Shown here one piece after another: positions 1 through 5,798 of a DNA stretch of 7,739 bases. This DNA is from an uncultured Pseudorhodoferax sp. (GTDB lineage Bacteria > Pseudomonadota > Gammaproteobacteria > Burkholderiales > Burkholderiaceae). Below the pieces are notes generated by a model that saw only the letters and a list, made by a program, of their open reading frames with translations, did no database searches and had not been told where the DNA came from. The stretch's first letter is position 1. Every line of letters begins with the position of its first letter. The stretch is from contig CAJYRH010000551.1 of the NCBI GenBank assembly GCA_913776795.1, forward strand, positions 1 to 7,739, in the 5' to 3' direction. The translations under genes and the position numbers were made by a program.

Positions 1-127
1 GAGGCCACCATACCCGTTTACAAAGCGAACAGGAAAGTCAATGAAATCAACGGTCTACCCAGACCACCCCCGCGCCAGTGCTAGCTTTGCGTACCGTCAC
101 TTATTGCACTGAAAACGAGGAGACCCC
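1..127. mobile_element. Terminal end of a Tn3-family element, IS1071-like (partial)
   Basis: Read on the minus strand from 127 inward, the sequence begins GGGGTCTCCTCGTTTTCA and, 30 bases in, reads ACGGTACG. This has the layout of a Tn3-family 38-bp terminal repeat: a GGGG start and an ACGTTAAG-like inner end. From memory it matches the outer end of IS1071, which is known for unusually long (about 110 bp) inverted repeats; that repeat would occupy about 18-127. The transposase gene is not in the window, and because the two IS1071 repeats are near-identical I cannot say which end this is. Tn3 elements duplicate 5 bp on insertion, so 128-132 (ACGTT) would be the target duplication; the partner copy is out of view. 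The element abuts the response-regulator fragment and explains its missing 5' part. Tn3-type end: fairly sure. IS1071 identity: from recollection, not checked. Confidence 0.8.
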
Positions 128-552
128 ACGTTGCTGCGCCGAAGGTCAGCATCCTGCTGTTCACTGCGCACCCCGCAGAGCACTACGCGCTCGAGTCGCT
201 GCGACAAGGTGCACGTGGCTACCTGAACAAGAACTGCGCGCCGAGCGAACTCATCATGGCCGTTCGGACACTGGCCATGGGCCGCCGGTACTTCTCGGCG
301 GAAGTGACCGAACTGCTGCCAACGCAGCTGCATCGAGGCCGTGGTTGCGCGGCGCATGAGCAGCTGTCCGAACGCGAGTTCCAAGTCTTCTGCCAACTGG
401 CCAAGGGGGAAACCGCCAGCACAATCGCCATGGGACTGGCGTTGTCCGTCAAGACCGTCAGCACCTACCGCACCCGCCTGATGGAGAAGCTCAACCTGTC
501 CACCAATAGCGATCTGACCTACTACGCGATCAACAACCGGCTCATCGCCTGA
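128..552 (+). pseudogene. 5'-truncated NarL/FixJ-family response regulator (partial receiver plus LuxR-type HTH)
   Basis: The frame is open from 85 (after TAG at 82-84) to TGA at 550-552, and recognisable protein begins at about 130. Residues encoded at 130-290 are the C-terminal third of a receiver domain: a beta-4 strand ending in the conserved Thr (ILLFTAHP), then a beta-5 segment GARGYLNK with the conserved Lys. The first two thirds, including the acidic pocket and the phospho-acceptor Asp, are absent. A complete GerE/LuxR helix-turn-helix follows at about 358-545, with LSEREFQVF at its start, IAMGLALSVKTVSTYR as the recognition region and YAINNRLI at the end. The fragment starts exactly where the Tn3-family terminus ends, so insertion removed the start. 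The first in-frame ATG is at 256, without a clear ribosome-binding site; it would give a 98-residue protein with only the DNA-binding domain. Before truncation this was probably a two-component regulator of about 210 residues. Its target genes are unknown. Confidence 0.85.
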
Positions 553-570
553 TGCTGCGCGCTTGCATCA
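550..570. terminator. Possible small bidirectional hairpin between convergent genes
   Basis: TGATGC (550-555) and GCATCA (565-570) are perfect 6-bp arms around a 9-base loop. The hairpin fills the gap between the convergent response-regulator fragment and the Crp/Fnr gene, and both stop codons lie in the stem: TGA at 550-552 on + and TGA at 570-568 on -. There is no clear T-run on either side, so a rho-independent terminator is only a possibility. Confidence 0.3.
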
Positions 571-1284
571 ATGCGCCGTTCGATCGGGCAGCAGCCGGTC
601 GTATTCATTCTTGACCACGGCATAGCACTCGCAACTGCGCTGCTCGATGCCGGCCCGATCCAGCACCTCGATGCGCCCACGCGCGTACTGGATCAGCCCG
701 GCCTTCTGCAGCTTCAGCGCGCCTTCCGTCACGCCCTCCCGGCGCACGCCAAGCATGTTGGCGATCAGCTCCTGGGTCATGATCAACTCGTTGCCCTGCA
801 ACCGGTCGAGGCTGAGCAACAGCCAGCGGCACAGTTGCTGGTCCAGCGTGTGGTGGCGGTTGCACACGGCCGTCTGCGCCATCTGGGTGATCAGCGCCTG
901 CGTATAGCGAAGCAAGAGGTGAAGGACCGGCGCTCGATTGAACTCGTCCTTCATCGCGGCCGCGCTCAACCGATAGGCACGCCCGGCGCTTTGGACGACA
1001 GCGCGACTGGTCGTGGATTCACCCCCCATGAACAGTGAGATGCCCAAGACGCCTTCGTTCCCGACCACTGCGATCTCCGCCGAGGCGCCGTTCTCCATCA
1101 CGTAAAGCAGCGAGACGATCGCGGTGGTCGGGAAGTACACGTGGCTTTGCACCCCACCGGACTCGTACAGCACTTTCCCGAGCGGCAAGGAGACGGGCTC
1201 GAGCTGTGGAAGCCACCGCGACCACTCCGCCTCGGGCAGTGCGGCCAGCAAATGGTTCTTCTTCGGTTGGTCGATGGTCGGCAT
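568..1284 (-). CDS. Crp/Fnr-family transcriptional regulator
   Basis: This 238-residue protein is the usual length for a Crp/Fnr regulator. Residues 20-115 form the cyclic-nucleotide-binding-like beta-roll, with HVYFPTTAIVSLL (48-60) and GVLGISLFMGG (78-88). Residues 116-145 are the dimerisation helix. Residues 165-205 are the winged helix-turn-helix, with TQELIANMLGVRREGV as the HTH core. In the phosphate-binding cassette the Glu of the Crp GELG motif is Val (GVLG), although Arg94-Ala95 remains, so classical cAMP binding is doubtful. There is no N-terminal cysteine cluster as in Fnr, so an oxygen-sensing Fe-S cluster is unlikely. The signal is unknown; many betaproteobacteria carry several paralogues of this subgroup. 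ATG at 1284 was chosen because the family homology starts about ten residues later (LLAALP). The ribosome-binding site is weak (GGAA at about 1292-1295). It is convergent with the broken response regulator and follows a dyad-rich upstream region. Confidence 0.9.
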   Translation of the reverse strand: MPTIDQPKKNHLLAALPEAEWSRWLPQLEPVSLPLGKVLYESGGVQSHVYFPTTAIVSLLYVMENGASAEIAVVGNEGVLGISLFMGGESTTSRAVVQSAGRAYRLSAAAMKDEFNRAPVLHLLLRYTQALITQMAQTAVCNRHHTLDQQLCRWLLLSLDRLQGNELIMTQELIANMLGVRREGVTEGALKLQKAGLIQYARGRIEVLDRAGIEQRSCECYAVVKNEYDRLLPDRTAH

Positions 1285-1303
1285 TCGAGGTTCCAGTCAA
1301 GAG

Positions 1304-1421
1304 GATCGTTTGAACGATCGAAATATCGTCGAGCCGGGGTGGCTCGAAGATTCCCCCTGATCTGTTCGCTGGCGAACTTATAGCCGTGCTGGCGACCAGC
1401 CGGTGCAGGGATTTGCCTGCA
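1304..1421. promoter_or_regulatory. Dyad-rich region upstream of the Crp/Fnr gene
   Basis: Five inverted repeats lie within 118 bases upstream of the regulator's start codon at 1284. They are GATCGTT-TG-AACGATC (1304-1319), TCGAGCC-5 nt-GGCTCGA (1329-1347), GTTCGC-TG-GCGAAC (1364-1377), GCTGG-CGA-CCAGC (1388-1400) and TGCAGG-6 nt-CCTGCA (1404-1421). The first and third share a two-base TG centre and could be binding sites for a dimeric regulator, perhaps the Crp/Fnr protein itself, but they do not match the textbook Crp (TGTGA-N6-TCACA) or Fnr (TTGAT-N4-ATCAA) sites. The others could be RNA hairpins in a leader. I could not place a convincing -35/-10 pair. The rest of the gene-free stretch (1422-1559) contains a short direct repeat, TCGCAA at 1434-1439 and 1441-1446, and CGATCGTT (1448-1455), the reverse complement of 1313-1320. 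I see no gene there. Confidence 0.4.
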
Positions 1422-1559
1422 TTTTTCGCGGTGTCGCAAATCGCAAGCGATCGTTGTCTATCTCGGTATTAAGTGCGCTACCGAACAGACGATTTCTCCC
1501 GGTTCGGGCGATGTCGACGATGTGGATGTCGGTGAGGAGGAATCAAGCGCCAGAGCAAG

Positions 1560-2069
1560 TCAGTTTCTCCAACTGAATGTCGAACAATCTTCGTGTGGCA
1601 CCTTGTTGAACACCGTCAGCACCGTGCTGCGTTGGTTGCTCCGATCGTCGACGGAGGCCCGCAACGTCAATCGCCCCCGACGACGTATCGCACACACCGA
1701 CCCCAGCACGACCTCCAGCAGCGCCTCTTCCAGTGCGTCCCTGTCGACCGTCCACGCAGAACACGCTCGGTCGACGTCCACAGCGACGTCAACGCAACCG
1801 TCGAAGGTGTGCCTGAGGCGGTGGGCAAAGGAGCAGAGAAACGGCAGCACCTCGACGGACACAGGACGCAACGTCCTGCATTCGGCGATCGAAAGCAGCA
1901 CGGCGGCACAAGCGTCATCGTCGTGCGCACCCGCCGAGAACCTGACCCCCCTCTGCTTCTGCAGCGGCTCGTTCATCGCCTGCGCGGACGCGGAGCCTCC
2001 CGTGGCAGGGGTTGGAGGCGGTGACAGCAATGCGTTCATGGCGGGTCGGAGATGGGCGTTGGCGTTCAT
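1560..2069 (-). CDS. Hypothetical protein resembling a degenerate histidine-kinase ATPase region
   Basis: I do not recognise this 169-residue protein as a known gene. Its middle (about residues 62-140) follows the pattern of the segment of sensor kinases that runs from the end of the dimerisation helices into the HATPase domain. ECRTLRPVSVEVLPFL resembles the linker after the second DHp helix, and DRDALEEALLEVVLGSVCAI followed by RRRGRLTLRA resembles the N-box helix and next strand (family pattern LxNLxxNAxDA...GGxLxI). The N-box Asn and Asp that bind Mg-ATP are replaced (LLEVVLGSVCAI), the H-box is not evident, and the protein ends before the G-boxes. It is therefore unlikely to be a kinase. 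It could be a decaying remnant, an inactive adaptor, or a chance resemblance. The minus frame has GC-rich third codon positions and ordinary composition, whereas the overlapping plus frame is Ser/Thr-rich and artificial-looking. The start at 2069 has GAGG just upstream; the ATG at 2039 is an alternative. Confidence 0.5.
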   Translation of the reverse strand: MNANAHLRPAMNALLSPPPTPATGGSASAQAMNEPLQKQRGVRFSAGAHDDDACAAVLLSIAECRTLRPVSVEVLPFLCSFAHRLRHTFDGCVDVAVDVDRACSAWTVDRDALEEALLEVVLGSVCAIRRRGRLTLRASVDDRSNQRSTVLTVFNKVPHEDCSTFSWRN

Positions 2070-2102
2070 CCTCGGGCCGGATCGTGCACATGTCTGTACG
2101 CT

Positions 2103-2123
2103 GGCGAACGGAAACCGTTGGCC
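2103..2123. terminator. Hairpin downstream of the DeoR-family gene
   Basis: GGCGAACGG (2103-2111) pairs with CCGTTGGCC (2115-2123) at eight of nine positions around an AAA loop. On the minus strand it lies 25 bases after the DeoR-family stop codon and before the kinase-like gene. There is no T-tract after it, so terminator function is uncertain. Confidence 0.35.
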
Positions 2124-2147
2124 GGTCAGGGGATGACGGTTTGCGTC

Positions 2148-2951
2148 CTAGTGACCATTCTCCTCGGCGTTAGCCACCAACACCTCCACACCGGCCTTCT
2201 CCAGTGAATGTCGCACCTCATCGGTGATGCCATCGTCGGTGAACACGCGCGCGACCTTGTCGAGATGCGTGATCCTGAAAATGGCCTGCGCCTTGAATTT
2301 GGAGGAGTCGACGAGGACATTGACGGACTGGGCGGCGTCCACGAAGGCTCGGTTCATCACGGCCTCCTCCGGTGTCAACATGCCGATGCCCCCGCTCGCG
2401 GAGATGCCGTGGACGCCGAGGAAGGCCGCTCTCACGGTGATGTTCTCGAAAGCACCTGTCTCGAGGCGACCGACACTCGTCATCTTCTGAAAATCCACGG
2501 TACCGGGCAATAGATGCACCGTGGCGTTTCTGCTCTTGGCCAACTCCATCGCGACGGTGAGTCCGTTGGTCACGACGTGAAGATGGTGGTGACCTCGCAG
2601 CGCTTCCGCGAGGTGTCGGCAGGTGGTCCCACCGTTGACCAGGATGCAATCACCGTCCGACACGGATTGGGCTGCGAGTTCTGCGATGGCTCGTTTCTCG
2701 CGGTAGTTTTCCCTCTCCCGCTCCGCGTAGCTCACGCTCTCGTAACGCGCCCAACCCTCCGCATACACCTCGTTGCCGGGAATCGCCCCTCCTCGCGTGC
2801 GGGCCAGCACACCCCGCTCCTGCAATTCGATGAGGTCGCGCCGCACGGTGATGGGCGAGGTCTGAAAACGCTCAGCCAGCACGCTGACTTCGACGACGCC
2901 CCCTCCTTGCAACAGGGCGACGATTTCTTTCTGGCGAGCTGCTTTGAGCAT
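2148..2951 (-). CDS. DeoR/GlpR-family transcriptional repressor
   Basis: This 267-residue protein has the full DeoR-family architecture. An N-terminal winged helix-turn-helix spans residues 5-55, with VLAERFQTSPITVRRDL (24-40) as its core and LARTRGGA (49-56) as the family wing signature. The C-terminal effector domain has an ISOCOT/ribose-isomerase-like fold, with the NGGTT phosphate-binding loop at 106-110, VVTNGL at 126-131 and VDSSKF at 214-219. Members of this family usually repress sugar, polyol or glycerol catabolic operons and release DNA on binding a phosphorylated intermediate. The gene is divergent from the HAD/ABC operon across 116 bases, so it is the expected local repressor of that operon and probably of itself. 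The ATG at 2951 is the natural start because the HTH begins within a few residues; its ribosome-binding site is weak. The effector is unknown; glycerol-3-phosphate or a sugar phosphate is a guess from family habit. Confidence 0.93.
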   Translation of the reverse strand: MLKAARQKEIVALLQGGGVVEVSVLAERFQTSPITVRRDLIELQERGVLARTRGGAIPGNEVYAEGWARYESVSYAERERENYREKRAIAELAAQSVSDGDCILVNGGTTCRHLAEALRGHHHLHVVTNGLTVAMELAKSRNATVHLLPGTVDFQKMTSVGRLETGAFENITVRAAFLGVHGISASGGIGMLTPEEAVMNRAFVDAAQSVNVLVDSSKFKAQAIFRITHLDKVARVFTDDGITDEVRHSLEKAGVEVLVANAEENGH

Positions 2952-3067
2952 CTGTTTTCTTGCATCTCAGGACGGTTGACGCGCGAGGTGTGCGCGTGAT
3001 CGGTGCGGAAACTGTACCGCCCGTATTTGTCACGAGTTTGACTCATCATGTTCGTAACATCCAGTTC
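2952..3067. promoter_or_regulatory. Divergent intergenic region with candidate DeoR-family operators
   Basis: The spacer between the DeoR-family gene and the HAD gene must hold both promoters. ATGTT-CGT-AACAT (3048-3060) is a perfect 5-bp dyad. TGTTCGTA (3049-3056) has an exact inverted copy, TACGAACA (3087-3094), just inside the HAD gene. CGTATTTG (3022-3029) has an inverted copy, CAAATACG (3083-3090). GTTCATGAAC (3064-3073) is a perfect palindrome over the start codon. Repeats on both sides of the start would suit a repressor that blocks initiation or loops DNA. TTGACG (2976-2981) and TTGACT (3038-3043) are possible -35 boxes, but I see no good -10 partner for either. There is no Shine-Dalgarno before 3068. 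Operator function is inferred from position and symmetry only. Confidence 0.5.
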
Positions 3068-3781
3068 ATGAACACTAACGATCAAATACGAACAGTCGTC
3101 TTTGATGTCGATGGAACCCTTTTCGACACCCTTCCCTCCCTCGCAGCGGCGGCCAATGAGGTACTTGTGCTGGCCGGATTGCAGGCCATCGAGCCGCAGC
3201 ATCTTCGTCCGGCCTTGAGCCAGGGCATCACCGCCCTCTTCCAGAGCGCGCTCCGGCTTCAGACAGCGTCTGTGCCACTCGCGCTGGCCTCGCGCCTCGA
3301 GAAGGCCTTCCAGCAACGCTATGCATCGCACTGGCTGCACAAAGCGGTGGCATACGACGGTGCTCTCGAGCTTCTGTCGATGCTTCGTTCGCAGGGCATC
3401 GCCCTGGGGATCTGCACGAACCGCGATCAGGACTCGACACGCACGCTGCTGGACAAGGCAGCACTCACCGGCTTCTTCGATGTGATCGTCGGCCTGGGCG
3501 ATGCCGAGCATCCCAAGCCGGACGCCGCGCCGTTGCACCTCGCACTCACCCAACTGGGCGCGACGCCGCAGACGGTTCTCTTCGTCGGGGACTCCGGCAT
3601 CGACGCGGCATGTGCCCAGGCCGCCGGCGTACGGCTGGCGGCTCACCTGGGCGGCTACGCGGCCAACCCCGACGACTTGCGCCCGTACGTCGTCGCGTTT
3701 TCGGACTACGCGGAATTCCACAGCTGGATGGCCGCCCGGACATCGACTCAGTCAACGGCGGAGACGACTCACCATGTCTGA
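3068..3781 (+). CDS. HAD-superfamily hydrolase, phosphoglycolate-phosphatase-like
   Basis: This 237-residue enzyme has all four HAD motifs. Motif I is DVDGT with nucleophile Asp13 and acid/base Asp15, motif II is the Thr of CTNRD (Thr118), motif III is Lys150 in HPKPD, and motif IV is GDSGID with Asp175 and Asp179 for Mg2+. Residues 20-100 form an alpha-helical C1 cap as in Gph/beta-phosphoglucomutase relatives. It should hydrolyse a small phosphate ester in the cytoplasm; the substrate cannot be read from the sequence. The frame is open back to ATG 2960, but ATG 3068 is preferred because the fold begins at residue 9 and the extra 36 residues would run through the operator region. No Shine-Dalgarno precedes it. 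It is the first gene of the operon, and its last 8 bases overlap the ABC ATPase start, indicating translational coupling. That tie suggests a role in processing the imported compound or relieving sugar-phosphate stress. Confidence 0.88.
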   Translation: MNTNDQIRTVVFDVDGTLFDTLPSLAAAANEVLVLAGLQAIEPQHLRPALSQGITALFQSALRLQTASVPLALASRLEKAFQQRYASHWLHKAVAYDGALELLSMLRSQGIALGICTNRDQDSTRTLLDKAALTGFFDVIVGLGDAEHPKPDAAPLHLALTQLGATPQTVLFVGDSGIDAACAQAAGVRLAAHLGGYAANPDDLRPYVVAFSDYAEFHSWMAARTSTQSTAETTHHV

Positions 3782-4916
3782 CATCCAGATCTCGGGCCTG
3801 ACCAAGCGCTTCGGCAGCGCTGCCGTTCTTCAGGAACTCGACCTGACCGTGCGCGACGGCGAATTCCTCACCCTGCTCGGCGCATCCGGTTGCGGCAAGT
3901 CCACCTTGCTGAAGCTGATCGCCGGCCTGGACACGCCCGACACGGGCACGATCCGCATGGGAGACCGCGACCTGCTCGCCCTGTCGCCCAGCGCGCGGGA
4001 CTGCGCGATGGTGTTCCAGTCCTATGCGCTGTACCCCCACATGACAGTCCGCGAGAACATCTCGATGCCACTGGTGATGCGTGGCCTCGGATTCTGGGGT
4101 CGCCTGCCGGGGGCACGCCTGGTGTCCCCCGGGGTGCGGCGACGGCTCGCCGACATCCATGCCAGCGCGCAGGAGGTCGCACGACGACTCGCCATCGACG
4201 GATTGCTCGATCGCAAGCCGGCGCATCTCTCAGGCGGCCAGCGCCAACGCGTTGCCCTGGCGCGTGCGATGGTTCGCCACCCTTCCGTTTTCCTGTTCGA
4301 CGAGCCCCTCTCGAACCTGGACGCCAACCTTCGGCATGCGCTGCGCGCCGAAATCCGCCAGCTTCACGACCAGTTGGGCGTGACGTTCATCTACGTCACC
4401 CACGATCAACATGAAGCGATGTCCATGTCGGACCGTGTCGCGGTCATGCGCGAAGGCCGCATCCTTCAGGTCGCGCCACCCGAAGATCTGTACATGCGAC
4501 CCCGAAGCCTCGAAGTCGCGCGATTCGTCGGCGCGCCGCGGATCAACGTCGTGCCGGGCGAGATCCTCGCCAACGGCGAGATCCATTGCCTGGCGCAACG
4601 CATCGCGGCTACCCCGGGGAACAGCGGACCCTGCCATGTCGCCTTCCGGCCCCAGGCGGTCACCTTGGCGAGGGCGCCTGGCCTCACCGTGCGCGGCGTG
4701 GTCGGCCATGTGGAATATGCGGGCACCGAATTGATGGCCACGCTGACCCTGCCGAGCCAGGGCGAGGCCTGCATCGTGTGCCTCCCGGCCGGCACGGCTG
4801 CGCGCGCAGGGGCCGAGTTCGAGGTCACGGTCCCGTGGGAAGCGCTGCATGTCTTCGACGCAGGCGGTCAGCGCCTGTCGATCGATCGATGCGACGTCCT
4901 GGCCCGGGTTGCCTGA
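3774..4916 (+). CDS. ABC transporter ATP-binding protein, MalK/UgpC (CUT1) type
   Basis: This 380-residue ATPase of a carbohydrate-type importer has every catalytic motif: Walker A GASGCGKST (36-44), Q-loop Gln82 in VFQSYAL, signature LSGGQ (152-156), Walker B VFLFDEP (172-178), D-loop SNLD (180-183) and switch His210 in VTHD. Residues from about 245 to the end form the TOBE/MalK regulatory domain. It would dimerise on the cytoplasmic face and drive the two permeases encoded downstream. Between the Q-loop and the signature there are about 18 more residues than in E. coli MalK (roughly 104-130, GLGFWGRLPG and following), a helical-domain insertion that I recall from some related proteobacterial transporters. 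The frame is open from 3501, but ATG 3774 is the start: it has GGAG at 3760-3763 and MSDIQISGLTKRFG is the typical N-terminus. UgpC or a sugar-specific ATPase are both possible. Confidence 0.94.
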   Translation: MSDIQISGLTKRFGSAAVLQELDLTVRDGEFLTLLGASGCGKSTLLKLIAGLDTPDTGTIRMGDRDLLALSPSARDCAMVFQSYALYPHMTVRENISMPLVMRGLGFWGRLPGARLVSPGVRRRLADIHASAQEVARRLAIDGLLDRKPAHLSGGQRQRVALARAMVRHPSVFLFDEPLSNLDANLRHALRAEIRQLHDQLGVTFIYVTHDQHEAMSMSDRVAVMREGRILQVAPPEDLYMRPRSLEVARFVGAPRINVVPGEILANGEIHCLAQRIAATPGNSGPCHVAFRPQAVTLARAPGLTVRGVVGHVEYAGTELMATLTLPSQGEACIVCLPAGTAARAGAEFEVTVPWEALHVFDAGGQRLSIDRCDVLARVA

Positions 4917-4925
4917 AAGCCGACG

Positions 4926-5798
4926 ATGCGCATCCATCCCCTCTCCACAGCGTCGCTTCTCGCACCCGCGGGACTTCTTGCGACGGTTCTGCTGTTCATC
5001 CCCGTGCTGGCCGTCGTTCTGATGTCGCTGACCGATTGGCAGTTCGGCGCGACCACGCTGAACTGGGTCGGCCTGCAGAACTACGCCGAACTCTGGTCGG
5101 ACGCGGTGTTCCGCAAGTCCGTCGCCAACACCCTCGTCTACCTTGTTCTCGTCACCGGGGGCTCGATCGTGCTGGGCCTGAGCCTCGCGCTGTTGATCGA
5201 GTCCGATCGGTCGGGACGCGGCTTCTACCGAACCGCCTTCTTCATGCCGGCCGCGTCGACGCTGATCGCCATGGCGGTCGTGTGGGAGTTCCTGCTGCAT
5301 CCGAGCGCCGGGCTCGTGAATCACCTGCTGATGCAGGTCGGCCTCTCGCCCCAGAACTGGCTCAACGACCGGCGGCTCGCGCTGTACTCGCTCGCCGCGA
5401 TCGGCATCTGGCAGATGTCGGGGCTGGCATTGGTGTTCTTCCTGGCCGGCTTGCAGGGCATTCCTCGCGACGTGCGCGATGCGGCAGAACTCGACGGCAT
5501 CGAACGCCCCTTCGATCGCTTCCGCTTCGTCACCTGGCCGTTGCTGGGCCCCACCACCCTGTTCGTCATCACCGTGTGCGCCATCCGCGCCCTGCAGGTC
5601 TTCGACACCGTGCATGTGCTCACGAAGGGCGGGCCGAACAAGGCCACCGAGGTGCTGCTCCACACGATCTACACCGAAGGTTTCAGCTTCTTCCGCATGG
5701 GCTACGCCAGCGCCATGACGGTCGTCTTCATTGCAGGCATCTTCCTCTTGACCCAGATCCAGCACGCCGCGCTGGAGCGCCGGACGCACTACGCATGA
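4926..5798 (+). CDS. ABC transporter permease, MalF/UgpA type
   Basis: This 290-residue inner-membrane protein has about six hydrophobic segments, near residues 10-35, 68-91, 103-124, 153-176, 204-223 and 260-278. The permease loop that docks on the ATPase is the EAA motif at 185-207 (DAAELDGIERPF then WPLL). The WVGLQNYAELW segment at 47-57 and FDTVHVLTKGGP near 226-237 are typical of the MalF/UgpA/LacF branch. It should form a heterodimer with the next gene's product as the membrane channel. The start at 4926 is 9 bases after the ATPase stop, with a weak GAAAG upstream, and the protein then runs straight into the first membrane helix. It overlaps the next permease by 4 bases. Confidence 0.93.
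   Translation: MRIHPLSTASLLAPAGLLATVLLFIPVLAVVLMSLTDWQFGATTLNWVGLQNYAELWSDAVFRKSVANTLVYLVLVTGGSIVLGLSLALLIESDRSGRGFYRTAFFMPAASTLIAMAVVWEFLLHPSAGLVNHLLMQVGLSPQNWLNDRRLALYSLAAIGIWQMSGLALVFFLAGLQGIPRDVRDAAELDGIERPFDRFRFVTWPLLGPTTLFVITVCAIRALQVFDTVHVLTKGGPNKATEVLLHTIYTEGFSFFRMGYASAMTVVFIAGIFLLTQIQHAALERRTHYA

Noticed and set aside
78..359. 93-codon + strand frame across the element-gene junction
   Set aside because: It crosses the insertion point in a frame different from the response regulator and has no recognisable domain.
1329..1347. 7-bp-arm hairpin as a riboswitch or attenuator element
   Set aside because: There is no recognised riboswitch core, no leader peptide and no T-run, so only the dyad itself is reported.
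1522..2136. Open frame of 204 codons on the + strand
   Set aside because: The product is Ser/Thr/Arg-rich with no recognisable domain, and it lies opposite the minus-strand kinase-like gene, whose composition looks more like coding sequence.
2960..3067. N-terminal extension of the HAD protein from ATG 2960
   Set aside because: The extra 36 residues precede the whole fold and have no homology, and they would run through the divergent promoter and operator region.
3501..3773. Upstream extension of the ABC ATPase frame
   Set aside because: It is an out-of-frame shadow of the HAD gene, and the standard ATPase N-terminus with its ribosome-binding site is at 3774.
4230..5789. 519-codon open frame on the minus strand
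   Set aside because: It is antisense to the well-supported ABC ATPase and permease genes. The predicted protein is rich in Arg, His, Gln and Glu with no domain, a typical GC-rich shadow.
4586..5794. Upstream extension of the second permease frame
   Set aside because: Low-complexity Arg/Gly/Pro translation opposite real genes in another frame; the true start overlaps the upstream stop at 5795.
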